From: Mycolicibacterium austroafricanum
Lineage (GTDB): Bacteria > Actinomycetota > Actinomycetes > Mycobacteriales > Mycobacteriaceae
DNA: 64,000 nt
Reading direction: 5' to 3'
Assembly (NCBI RefSeq): GCF_000612725.1
Contig: NZ_HG964453.1
Location: 145,010 to 209,009 of the forward strand
Part shown: piece after piece, positions 49,329 through 57,188 of the stretch
How the letters are laid out: every line of letters begins with the position of its first letter
Position numbering within the stretch: the stretch's first letter is position 1
Position numbers and translations under genes: made by a program
Notes under the pieces: model-generated
What the model was told of the DNA's origin: nothing
Databases searched by the model: none
The model's input: only the letters and a program-made list of their open reading frames with translations

Positions 49329-50459
49329 TCACTCCTTCCCGAGATCCAGCAGGCGGCGGGCGATGATGTTGCGCTGCACCTCGGCGGTGCCCCCGTAGAT
49401 GGTTGCCGCACGCGAGTACAGGTACTCGGTGCGCCATTCGGTGTCATCGAGCTCGACGGCGCCGGGCAGCAGATCGCGTGCGGTGTCGTAGAGTCGCTGT
49501 TCCGCCGTGGCCAGAAGCACCTTGTCGATGGAGGTATCCGGGCCCAGTTTCTGACCGTCGGCCAGTCGGTGCTGGGTGGCCCTGGACCGGCAGCGCAGCG
49601 TGTGCAGAGCCAGGTACACCTCACCCATGTCCTGATCCACGGACTGCCCCTGCCGCTTGACTTCGTCGACGAGTGCGTCGAAACGGGAGTACAGGTAGGC
49701 GATGCGCTGCCAGAAACACGTGGAGCGCTCGTAGGGCAGCAGATCCATCGCCAACTGCCATCCGTCGCCGGGTTGGCCGAGCATGCGGCTGGAATCCACG
49801 GCGACGTCGTCGAAGTAGACCTCGCAGAATTCGTCGACGTCGTGCATGGTGCGCAGCGGGCGCACCGTGACACCCGGGGTGTCGACGTCGACGAAGAACG
49901 CGGTGATGGCCTTGTGGTTGGGAGTGTCCGCGTCGCCGGTGCGGGTGAGCAGGATGCATCGGTGCGAGTACTGGGCGAAACTCGTCCACACCTTCTGGCC
50001 GTTGATGATCCACTTGTCGCCGTCCTGTACGGCACGTGTGGTCAGCGAGGCCAGATCACTACCGGATCCGGGCTCTGAAAAGCCTTGGCACCATTGCTCT
50101 TCGCCGCTGAGCAACTTCGGAACCATCTCGGCGGCGAGTTCCGCGGGCGCGTAGTCGATCATCGTCGGTGCCAGCACCTCGAGCATCGAGTACGGCCCCG
50201 GTTCGGCGAGCCGCCGGCCCACCACCTCTTCACCGACGATGGCCCGCAGGATCGCCGGACCACCGAGGCCGCCGGCGAGCTCGGGCCAGCCGTAGCGGCT
50301 CCAGCCGGCGTCATAGAGCGCGCGCTGCACCCGGGCGAACTGGCGGATGTGGCCCTGCAGGGAATGGTCCGCGGGCGGGGTCAGGTCGTTCTCATCCAGC
50401 CACGCCTTCAACTGTGACCGGAACTCGGACGCGTTCGAGGTGTCGACGGCTACGGTCAT
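49329..50459 (-). CDS. Acyl-CoA dehydrogenase, long subunit of a heteromeric pair (FadE-like)
   Basis: A 376-residue acyl-CoA dehydrogenase: WPELAGGLGGPAI, EQWCQGFSEPGSGSDLASL, NGQKVWTSFAQYSH and the C-terminal IYGGTAEVQRNIIARRLLDLG. It is the partner of the short chain at 48484. The ATG at 50459 overlaps the upstream NTF2-like gene by 4 nt. Part of a seven-gene minus-strand operon with a Rieske oxygenase, so ring oxidation and beta-oxidation appear linked here. Confidence 0.92.
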   Translation of the reverse strand: MTVAVDTSNASEFRSQLKAWLDENDLTPPADHSLQGHIRQFARVQRALYDAGWSRYGWPELAGGLGGPAILRAIVGEEVVGRRLAEPGPYSMLEVLAPTMIDYAPAELAAEMVPKLLSGEEQWCQGFSEPGSGSDLASLTTRAVQDGDKWIINGQKVWTSFAQYSHRCILLTRTGDADTPNHKAITAFFVDVDTPGVTVRPLRTMHDVDEFCEVYFDDVAVDSSRMLGQPGDGWQLAMDLLPYERSTCFWQRIAYLYSRFDALVDEVKRQGQSVDQDMGEVYLALHTLRCRSRATQHRLADGQKLGPDTSIDKVLLATAEQRLYDTARDLLPGAVELDDTEWRTEYLYSRAATIYGGTAEVQRNIIARRLLDLGKE

Positions 50460-50893
50460 CCGGCTTCGGGCCTCCCGATCGCGTGCGGGCGTCCGGAGTC
50501 GTGTTCTCCGGAGCGCCGGATGAAGGTCATCGCACGGGTTCTCAGTCGCCAGCCGTCATCGCTGCGTACGTAGGTGTCACGGTAGTAGCCGATGCGCATG
50601 TCGTGCTTGGAGTGCTCGATGAAGCACAGCGGCTGGGTGCCCGACGCAGTGTCCTCGCCCTCGTTCAGATCCACCAGCGCCGTTCCGGTCATGAACAACC
50701 CCTTGGGTGCGGCGTCGACGAGCTCGGGGAAACGCGCGAGCGTGTACGTCGACCCGAAGGCGCTGTAGGTTCCGTCCGGCGTGAAAACCGAGATGAGCCC
50801 GTCGATGTCACCCTGGGTGATGGTGACGGCGTACTTGGCGAGCAGCTGCTGGATCTCGACCAGATCCTCAGTTCGTGTCGGTTGCGTGCTCAT
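50456..50893 (-). CDS. SnoaL/NTF2-like small protein
   Basis: A 145-residue alpha+beta-barrel protein: LVEIQQLLAKYAVTITQGD, DIDGLISVFTPDGTYSAF, and FIEHSKHDMRIGYYRDTYVR with WRLRTRAMTFIRR. These mark the NTF2-like/SnoaL-like cone fold, also found in the beta subunit of Rieske dioxygenases. Beside a Rieske alpha subunit in this operon it could be that beta subunit, or a lyase/isomerase of its own. It overlaps the FadE gene by 4 nt and the amidohydrolase gene by 26 nt. Confidence 0.85.
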   Translation of the reverse strand: MSTQPTRTEDLVEIQQLLAKYAVTITQGDIDGLISVFTPDGTYSAFGSTYTLARFPELVDAAPKGLFMTGTALVDLNEGEDTASGTQPLCFIEHSKHDMRIGYYRDTYVRSDDGWRLRTRAMTFIRRSGEHDSGRPHAIGRPEAG

Positions 50894-52106
50894 TCTTGTA
50901 GACCTTACCGCCCTTCATTACAAAAGTAACATTCTTTGTAACGCCGATGTCTGCCAGTGGATCACCGGGCACCGCGATGATGTCGGCGAGGTAGCCCTCG
51001 GCGATGCGGCCGAGCGAGTCGGAGCGGTTGATGAGATCGGCGGCCACCACCGTCGCCGCGCGCAACACGGCCGCGGGCGGCATACCCCAGTCGACCAGCG
51101 TGACGAGCTCGTCGGCGTTCTTGCCGTGCGGGATCGCCGGGGCGTCGGTGCCCACGGCGATCTTCACGCCCGCCTCGTAGGCGGCCTTGATCGACGTCCG
51201 TGCCTTCGGGAACATCTCGGCTGCCTTCGCCTGCAGCTCCGGTGGGGCCTTCGAGACGTCCATGTACTCGGCGAGCCGGCGGGTGCTCACCAGGAAGCGG
51301 TCGTTGTCGACCAGCATCTGGATCGCCTCGTCGTCCATCAGGAACCCGTGCTCGATGCAGTCGATACCGCACTCGACCGCGTGCTTGACCGCCTCGGCCC
51401 CGTGGGTGTGCGCCGCGACCCGCAAGCCGCGGCGGTGCGCCTCGTCGACGATGACGCGCAGTTCCTCGTCCGAATAGTGTTGTGCGCCAGCCTCCCCGGT
51501 CAGCGACATCACCCCGCCCGAGCAGCACACCTTGATCAGTTGGGCGCCGTGCTTGATCTGATAGCGCACCGCCTTGCGGATCTCGTCCACCCCGTTGGCG
51601 ATGCCCTCCTCGACGGTCAGCTCCAGCACGCCGGGCATGAACGCCGCGAACATCGTCGGGTCCAGGTGGCCACCCGTCGGCGTGATGGCGTGACCTGCCG
51701 GGATGACTCGCGGACCGTCGATCCAGCCGGCGTCGATCGCCTTGCCCAGTGCGACGTCGAGTAGGTATCCGCCTGTCTTGACGAACAATCCGAGGTTACG
51801 CACAGTGGTGAAGCCGGCGCGCAGAGTGCGGCGGGCGTTGCCCACCGCGCGCAGCACCCGCGTCGCGGGGTCGTCCTGCACCTGGGACAGACCCGGGTTC
51901 TCCCCGCGCCCGCCCATCAGCAGGTTGACCTCCATGTCCATCAGGCCGGGCAACAGGATCGAGTCGCCGAGATCGATGACCTCCACATCGGGCGGGGGAG
52001 TGCCACCGAGCGAGACGATGCGGTCCCCGTCGACGGTGACGACGCCCGGCCGGATGATCTCGCCGGAGACGACGTCGAGGAGACCCGCGGCTTTGAGGGT
52101 CAACAC
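50868..52106 (-). CDS. Amidohydrolase (imidazolonepropionase-like) lacking the HxH metal motif
   Basis: A 412-residue amidohydrolase superfamily protein. The N-terminal strand that normally reads PGLIDxHxH is LPGLMDMEVN (Glu59 and Asn61 in place of the two histidines; codons GAG and AAC). The other metal-site blocks are intact: QLIKVCCSGG (Lys), RVAAHTHGAEA, CIEHGF and VGTDAP. It therefore would bind metal differently, or not at all at the alpha site. Fold otherwise complete. GTG start. It lies 3 nt after the unknown small protein and two genes after the Rieske oxygenase. Reaction unknown, possibly hydrolysis of a ring amide or lactone. Confidence 0.85.
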   Translation of the reverse strand: MLTLKAAGLLDVVSGEIIRPGVVTVDGDRIVSLGGTPPPDVEVIDLGDSILLPGLMDMEVNLLMGGRGENPGLSQVQDDPATRVLRAVGNARRTLRAGFTTVRNLGLFVKTGGYLLDVALGKAIDAGWIDGPRVIPAGHAITPTGGHLDPTMFAAFMPGVLELTVEEGIANGVDEIRKAVRYQIKHGAQLIKVCCSGGVMSLTGEAGAQHYSDEELRVIVDEAHRRGLRVAAHTHGAEAVKHAVECGIDCIEHGFLMDDEAIQMLVDNDRFLVSTRRLAEYMDVSKAPPELQAKAAEMFPKARTSIKAAYEAGVKIAVGTDAPAIPHGKNADELVTLVDWGMPPAAVLRAATVVAADLINRSDSLGRIAEGYLADIIAVPGDPLADIGVTKNVTFVMKGGKVYKNEHATDTN

Positions 52107-52109
52107 CTG

Positions 52110-52463
52110 CTAAACCACCGGCTCCCTGACGATTTCGACCCAGGCGGCGCCGCTGTCGAGGACGCGTGGCTGCTTCCACACTTCCACCGGGAACGACACC
52201 ATCACGACCGACTGCATCAGGTGCATGAGCCGCTTGGCGTCATCGGGCATGCCGTGCAGCGGGAACCGGGCGTCGAGGTACACCATCACGTCCTCGAGGC
52301 GCGCCATGCCGACATCGTAGAGGTTCTGCATCTCCTCCATCGTCGAAGCGAGCCGCTTGGCGTAACGCTCGGGTTCGGTGGGCAGGATCCAGTCGCTGAA
52401 CCGCTCCAGATCGGCGAACTCCTCCGGCAGCAGGCGTTCCTTGGTTCCGTTGGTTTCAGACAT
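52110..52463 (-). CDS. Hypothetical small protein between Rieske oxygenase and amidohydrolase
   Basis: A 117-residue soluble protein, N-terminus MSETNGTKERLLPEEFADLE, mostly helical by eye, with WILPTEPERYAKRLAST, FPLHGMPDDAKRLMHLMQSV and WVEIVREPVV. No cofactor motif, signal peptide or membrane segment. It overlaps the Rieske alpha-subunit gene by 8 nt, so it is surely co-translated. I do not recognise the family. A role as an accessory subunit or assembly factor of the oxygenase is a guess from position only. Confidence 0.75.
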   Translation of the reverse strand: MSETNGTKERLLPEEFADLERFSDWILPTEPERYAKRLASTMEEMQNLYDVGMARLEDVMVYLDARFPLHGMPDDAKRLMHLMQSVVMVSFPVEVWKQPRVLDSGAAWVEIVREPVV

Positions 52464-53790
52464 TGGCCCCCTCCTTTTCGGTCTTGCTGGCAGATCCGTT
52501 GGTGGCAGCCTTCGCGGCCTGCTCGAGCTTGTACTTGTCGACGTACTTGTGCGCCGTGTGGTGCAGGTGGCGCAGCAGGATCTCTTGGTCGCACAACGGG
52601 AATTCGGTGACGGCGCGGGTGCCGATCTGGGTCTGCGTCGCCTCGAGGGTGTTGGCGTCCTGCAGTGCGTACTCCTTGAACGTCACGGCCGCGAGTTCCT
52701 GGGACAGCCGCTGGCGGGTGTTCTTCGGGGGCACGAAGTACAGGTTGCACTCGAAGATGTGCTTGTCCACGGCGGTCGGCCAGTAGTTGTAGGTCAGGTA
52801 CCAGCCCGGCGCCCACAGCAGCAGCGTGAAGTTCGGGAAGAACTCGAACGAGTCCTGGCCCCACGTCGGCTGTCGGGCCGGGTTGACGGCAGGCGGCAGC
52901 TCGTCGGGCAGGATGCCCTTGATGTCGGGCCGGTCCCACGGACCGAACAGGCCGCTGTGCAGGATCCGCTCGATCGGCTTGACCATGTTGAGGTCCTTGG
53001 GCGGGCTCATACCACCCCACGACGAGATCATCGAGTGTTGATCCTTGATGTCGTAGTGCAGGGCTTCGAACCCGACCTTGGCGAGCTTGGCGGCCTCTTC
53101 GGCAGTCGCCTGCTTCATGTGAAGGATCGGTGCGTGGTAGAACTCGACGAACGCGTCGATGAAAAGCTTCCAGTTCGAGTTGATTTCGGCGCGGTAGCTG
53201 TACACCTCGGTCATCTCGTGGAAGGGGTAGCCCTCCAGCCCCTTGGCGAAGTCGCCGAGGTAGTCGACCAGCGGTTCGGCGTCGTCGTCGAAGTTGACGA
53301 AGATGAAGCCTTCCCAGACCTCGCAGCGGACGGGCTTGAGCGGGTAGTCGGCCTTGTCGACGTCGAAGAACTCGTCCTCCTGCTGGATGAAGGTCAGCTC
53401 ACCGTCGAGCGCGTAGCGCCACGCGTGGTACTTGCAGGTGAACTGCCGGCAGGATCCGGAGACCTCTTCGCCGGGGTAGTCGTTCCAGACCAGCTTGTTG
53501 CCGCGGTGCCGGCACAGGTTGTAGAAGGCGCGGACCTGGCCGTCCTTGTCCTTGTTGACGATGATCGAGGTGCCGGCGCCGACCGACGGCATCTCACGGG
53601 TGAAGTAGCTGCCGGCCTTCGGCAGCCGCTCCACGCGGCCGACATGCAGCCACAGCTTGCGGAAGATGGCCTGCTGCTCCAGCTTCCACTGCTCGGGGTC
53701 GATGGAGTCCGTGTAATCGACCGGCGCGGTGCCGAGCTCGGGCCAGTTCTCTGTCCAGCTGCCTGCGGCAGGCTTCGGGAAATGTGCCAT
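52456..53790 (-). CDS. Rieske non-haem iron oxygenase, alpha subunit
   Basis: A 444-residue ring-hydroxylating oxygenase alpha chain. The Rieske 2Fe-2S ligands are Cys93-x-His95 (CRHR) and Cys119-x2-His122 (CKYH). The mononuclear iron site has Asp212 (bridge), His219 and His224 in DAFVEFYHAPILH. These enzymes hydroxylate or desaturate ring substrates with ferredoxin electrons; the free-standing 2Fe-2S ferredoxin at 6788-7123 or another could serve. An NTF2-like protein three genes downstream could be the beta subunit. ATG 53790, last but one gene upstream is the AhpD-like gene, 7 nt away. Confidence 0.94.
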   Translation of the reverse strand: MAHFPKPAAGSWTENWPELGTAPVDYTDSIDPEQWKLEQQAIFRKLWLHVGRVERLPKAGSYFTREMPSVGAGTSIIVNKDKDGQVRAFYNLCRHRGNKLVWNDYPGEEVSGSCRQFTCKYHAWRYALDGELTFIQQEDEFFDVDKADYPLKPVRCEVWEGFIFVNFDDDAEPLVDYLGDFAKGLEGYPFHEMTEVYSYRAEINSNWKLFIDAFVEFYHAPILHMKQATAEEAAKLAKVGFEALHYDIKDQHSMISSWGGMSPPKDLNMVKPIERILHSGLFGPWDRPDIKGILPDELPPAVNPARQPTWGQDSFEFFPNFTLLLWAPGWYLTYNYWPTAVDKHIFECNLYFVPPKNTRQRLSQELAAVTFKEYALQDANTLEATQTQIGTRAVTEFPLCDQEILLRHLHHTAHKYVDKYKLEQAAKAATNGSASKTEKEGANV

Positions 53791-53797
53791 GGAATTG

Positions 53798-54349
53798 TTA
53801 CCTCTCCTGGTCGGGTTCTACGCCAAAGGTGTTGATCGCCATGGCAAGTGCGCCATAGCAGCCGATTGTGAAGACGAGGTCCATCAGCTGACGCTCGTCG
53901 AGGTGGGACGACAGGGCCGTCCAGGTGGAGTCGGAGATCACCGAGTCGTGGTGCAGCTCGTCGACCGCCGTCAGTACTGCGCGGTCGAATTCATCGACGG
54001 CCTCGCCGCGTTCGATGCCTGCGATCACGTCGTCGGACAGGCCCGCGTCGCGGCCCATGGCGACGTGATGACGCCATTCGTACTCGCAGTTCGAGAGGCG
54101 GGCGACGCGCAGGACCACGAACTCGCGAAGACGCTCCGGCAACGTCGTGCCGTACAGCAGTTGGAAGTTGAACCGGAGGAACGCTCTGGCCAGCTTGGGG
54201 TGGCGCAAGAGCGTGCCGACCAGGTTTCCGGCCGTCTCGGGATTGCGGAGCTCGGCCGGCATCAGGCCGGAAAGGGCCTGTTCGGCCACGCCGTCCCACT
54301 GGTCCGCGGGCAGTGGGGCTAGTCGCACTGCCGGACTCCTCTCACTCAT
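53798..54349 (-). CDS. Carboxymuconolactone decarboxylase/AhpD-like protein without CxxC
   Basis: A 183-residue all-helical AhpD-like protein. It has PERLREFVVLRVARLSNCEYEWRHHVAMGRDAG, the CMD-family helix with Glu and His. The CxxC pair of peroxidase-type AhpD is absent, so it fits the decarboxylase/hydratase-like branch. The first gene of the seven-gene minus-strand operon. ATG 54349 is immediately followed upstream by the operator at 54350, leaving almost no 5' leader for a ribosome site, which suggests leaderless translation or that the operator covers the start. A longer frame adds 19 residues. Confidence 0.85.
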   Translation of the reverse strand: MSERSPAVRLAPLPADQWDGVAEQALSGLMPAELRNPETAGNLVGTLLRHPKLARAFLRFNFQLLYGTTLPERLREFVVLRVARLSNCEYEWRHHVAMGRDAGLSDDVIAGIERGEAVDEFDRAVLTAVDELHHDSVISDSTWTALSSHLDERQLMDLVFTIGCYGALAMAINTFGVEPDQER

Positions 54350-54364
54350 GAGAATCAGGTTCTC
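54350..54364. promoter_or_regulatory. Palindromic operator GAGAAT-cag-GTTCTC
   Basis: One mismatch from the perfect family (A to G at the first base of the right arm). It abuts the start codon of the AhpD-like gene (-) in the divergent region with the amidohydrolase (+). Confidence 0.6.
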
Positions 54365-54494
54365 ATATTTCGCCAATAGATTTCCACTCTTTGGTGTCGG
54401 CGTCAACGGAGTGGTCCCGAATCGCCGGCCGGTGGAACGCCGGAGCGTGCCGGACGGCGCGGTCTGCCAGCGTCGATGTCGATGCCGAACATTG

Positions 54495-54538
54495 ATTCTC
54501 GCTGACGGAGAAGCTAGTTTCCTTAGAAGGAGAACTAG
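54495..54538. promoter_or_regulatory. Second inverted-repeat region upstream of the amidohydrolase
   Basis: ATTCTC (54495-54500), seven bases, GAGAA (54508-54512) repeats the arrangement at 39178-39195. A 25-bp near-palindrome CTAGTT...AACTAG with CCTT/AAGG inside follows at 54514-54538, 55 nt before the next start codon. It could regulate the amidohydrolase separately from the AhpD-like gene. Confidence 0.4.
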
Positions 54539-54592
54539 AGGCCGATGTCACGTGCTCCCGCTCGGAAGGGTGGGAACGGAAGGAGCGCCGTC

Positions 54593-55888
54593 ATGAACCG
54601 TGATGACATGATTTTGATCAGCGTGGATGATCACATCGTTGAGCCGCCGGATATGTTCAAGAATCATCTGCCGCGCAAGTATTTGGATGAGGCGCCGCGG
54701 TTGGTGCATAACCCGGACGGCAGTGATACGTGGCAGTTCCGGGATGTGGTGATTCCGAATGTGGCGCTCAATGCGGTGGCGGGTCGCCCGAAGGAGGAGT
54801 ACGGGCTGGAGCCGCAGGGTCTGGATGAGATCCGGCCGGGGTGTTGGCAGGTTGATGAGCGGGTCAAGGACATGAATGCCGGCGGGATTTTGGGGTCGAT
54901 GTGTTTCCCGTCGTTTCCGGGTTTCGCGGGCCGGTTGTTCGCCACCGAGGATGCGGAGTTCTCGTTGGCGTTGGTGCAGGCCTACAACGACTGGCATGTC
55001 GAGGAGTGGTGTGGGGCGTATCCGGCCCGGTTCATTCCGATGACGTTGCCGGTGATCTGGGATCCCGAAGCGTGCGCCAAGGAGATCCGTCGTAATGCGG
55101 CGCGGGGGGTGCATTCGTTGACGTTCTCGGAGAACCCGTCGGCGATGGGGTATCCGAGTTTCCATGATTTCGAGCATTGGAAGCCGATGTGGGATGCGCT
55201 GGTGGATACCGACACGGTGCTCAATGTGCATATCGGGTCGTCGGGTCGGTTGGCGATCACGGCACCGGATGCGCCGATGGATGTGATGATCACGTTGCAG
55301 CCGATGAACATCGTGCAGGCGGCGGCGGATCTGTTGTGGTCGCGCCCGATCAAGGAGTATCCGGATCTCAAGATCGCGCTGTCTGAGGGTGGGACGGGCT
55401 GGATTCCGTATTTCCTGGAGCGGGTGGATCGCACCTATGAGATGCATTCGACGTGGACCGGGCAGGACTTCAAGGGCAAGCTGCCCTCTGAGGTGTTCCG
55501 GGAGCATTTCCTGACGTGTTTCATCGCCGATCCGGTCGGGGTGGCCACCCGTCATCAGATCGGGGTGGACAACATCTGCTGGGAAGCCGACTACCCGCAC
55601 TCGGATTCGATGTGGCCCGGCGCCCCCGAGCAACTCGACGAGGTCCTCAAGGTCAACAGCGTGCCCGATGACGAGATCGACAAGATGACCTATCAGAACG
55701 CGATGCGCTGGTATCACTGGGACCCGTTCACCCACATCCCCAAAGAACAAGCCACCGTCGGGGCACTGCGCAAAGCCGCCGAAGGACACGACGTCTCCAT
55801 CCAAGCCCTCTCCCACAAGGAGAAGACCGGAGCGACGTTCGCCGACTTCGCAGCTCGCGCCAAAGAGATCACCGGCAACACGGACTGA
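54593..55888 (+). CDS. Amidohydrolase-2 family protein with an internal codon-usage switch
   Basis: A 431-residue TIM-barrel protein of the ACMSD/amidohydrolase-2 group: LISVDDHIVEPPD at the N-terminus, LNVHIGSSG, and CWEADYPHSDS with the DYPH hallmark. It probably decarboxylates or hydrolyses a ring-derived acid. ATG 54593 has GGAAGGAG upstream. From 54593 to about 55550 third bases are mostly G and T (GAT, CAT, TTG); after about 55560 they become mostly C (GAC, CAC, CTC, GCC), with more CAA, GAA and AAA. This marks a mosaic origin or selection on part of the gene. Confidence 0.9.
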   Translation: MNRDDMILISVDDHIVEPPDMFKNHLPRKYLDEAPRLVHNPDGSDTWQFRDVVIPNVALNAVAGRPKEEYGLEPQGLDEIRPGCWQVDERVKDMNAGGILGSMCFPSFPGFAGRLFATEDAEFSLALVQAYNDWHVEEWCGAYPARFIPMTLPVIWDPEACAKEIRRNAARGVHSLTFSENPSAMGYPSFHDFEHWKPMWDALVDTDTVLNVHIGSSGRLAITAPDAPMDVMITLQPMNIVQAAADLLWSRPIKEYPDLKIALSEGGTGWIPYFLERVDRTYEMHSTWTGQDFKGKLPSEVFREHFLTCFIADPVGVATRHQIGVDNICWEADYPHSDSMWPGAPEQLDEVLKVNSVPDDEIDKMTYQNAMRWYHWDPFTHIPKEQATVGALRKAAEGHDVSIQALSHKEKTGATFADFAARAKEITGNTD

Positions 55889-55898
55889 GCTGACACCT

Positions 55899-55963
55899 CC
55901 GCCGAAGCTGCATTCCACGGGCGAAAAGACGCGCGACGACGGCGTGGAATGCGATTTCGGCGG
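55899..55963 (+). terminator. Strong hairpin between amidohydrolase and FadE
   Basis: A 21-bp stem (55899-55919 with 55943-55963) pairs at 18 of 21 positions around a 23-nt loop. It contains the GCATTCCACG/CGTGGAATGC arms. It starts 10 nt after the amidohydrolase stop and ends 25 nt before the FadE ATG, so it could end the first transcript or attenuate the second. No T-run follows. Confidence 0.65.
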
Positions 55964-55988
55964 TCATGGATTTGAAGGAGTGAGGGCT

Positions 55989-57188
55989 ATGACGTCCATG
56001 CCGGGCGGGATGAGTTTCGAGCTGACCGAGGATCAGGAGCTGATCCGTAAGTCCGTTCGTGAGCTGGCGAGCAGGTTCGACGACCACTACTGGATGGAGA
56101 AGGACCAGGCGCACGAGTTCCCGCAGGAGTTCTACGACGCGATCGCCAACGGCGGCTGGCTGGGCATGACCATCCCGGAGGAGTACGGCGGCCACGGCCT
56201 TGGCATCACCGAAGCGACGCTGCTACTGGAGGAGGTGTCGCGATCGGGTGCCGCGATGAACGGCGCCAGCGCGATCCATCTGTCCATCTTCGGGATGCAA
56301 CCCGTCGTCAAGCACGGCTCCGACGAGCTGAAAGCCGCAACGCTGCCCCGCATCGTCAACGGTGACCTGCACGTGTGCTTCGGGGTCACCGAACCAGGTG
56401 CGGGACTGGACACTTCGCGTATCACCACGTTCGCCAAGCGCGAAGGCGACAAGTACCGTGTCAACGGCCGCAAGGTGTGGATCTCCAAAGCGCTGGAGTC
56501 CGAGAAGATCCTGCTGTTGACCAGGACCGAGTCGCCGGATGACCTGGAAAAGCGCGGCGCGAAGAAGACCGACGGGATGACGCTGTTCCTCACCGACCTG
56601 GACCGCAACCACGTCGACATCCGGCCGATCAGGAAGATGGGGCGAAATGCGGTCAGCTCCAACGAGGTGTTCATCGACGACCTGATGGTTCCGGTCGAGC
56701 ACCGGGTCGGTGAGGAAGGCAAGGGCTTCAAGTACATCCTGGACGGACTGAACCCGGAGCGGATGCTGATCGCCGCCGAGGCGTTGGGCATCGGGCGGGT
56801 GGCGCTGGAGAAGGCCGTCAAGTACGGCAACGAGCGCCACGTGTTCAACCGGCCGATCGGCATGAACCAGGGTCTGCAGTTCCCGCTCGCCGACTCACTG
56901 GCCCGACTCGACGCCGCCGAGCTGGTGCTTCGGAAGGCCACCTGGCTCTACGACAACGGCAAACCCTGTGGGCGAGAAGCCAATACCGCGAAGTACCTGT
57001 GCGCCGACGCAGGTTTCGGTGCCGCTGACCGCGCGCTGCAACTGCACGGCGGCATGGGGTACTCGGAGGAGTACCACGTCTCGCGCTACTTCCGTGAGTC
57101 GCGGCTGATGAAGATCGCGCCGGTGAGCCAGGAGATGATCCTGAACTTCCTCGGTGAGCACGTGCTCGGACTGCCGAGGAGCTACTGA
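55989..57188 (+). CDS. Acyl-CoA dehydrogenase (isovaleryl/long-chain-type catalytic Glu)
   Basis: A 399-residue full-length FadE. It has IPEEYGGHGLGI, CFGVTEPGAGLDTSRI, GRKVWISKALES and LHGGMGYSEEYHVSRYFRESRL. At the position of medium-chain enzyme Glu376 there is no Glu; instead Glu257 in LNPERMLIA fits the catalytic base of isovaleryl/long-chain-type dehydrogenases. ATG 55989 has AAGGAG 8 nt upstream. First gene of the beta-oxidation block; its stop overlaps the next ATG (TGATG). Confidence 0.93.
   Translation: MTSMPGGMSFELTEDQELIRKSVRELASRFDDHYWMEKDQAHEFPQEFYDAIANGGWLGMTIPEEYGGHGLGITEATLLLEEVSRSGAAMNGASAIHLSIFGMQPVVKHGSDELKAATLPRIVNGDLHVCFGVTEPGAGLDTSRITTFAKREGDKYRVNGRKVWISKALESEKILLLTRTESPDDLEKRGAKKTDGMTLFLTDLDRNHVDIRPIRKMGRNAVSSNEVFIDDLMVPVEHRVGEEGKGFKYILDGLNPERMLIAAEALGIGRVALEKAVKYGNERHVFNRPIGMNQGLQFPLADSLARLDAAELVLRKATWLYDNGKPCGREANTAKYLCADAGFGAADRALQLHGGMGYSEEYHVSRYFRESRLMKIAPVSQEMILNFLGEHVLGLPRSY

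Noticed and set aside
2580-54400. KstR or KstR2 (cholesterol regulon) binding sites
   Set aside because: I looked in the divergent gaps for the AAC-x2-GTT and CAAG-x2-CTTG type motifs and saw none as clear as GAGAAT-N3-ATTCTC; the island is probably not under those regulators.
54548-55918. 456-codon antisense frame opposite the amidohydrolase
   Set aside because: Open because of the unusual codon choice of the real gene; the Arg/Ile-rich product has no recognisable domain.
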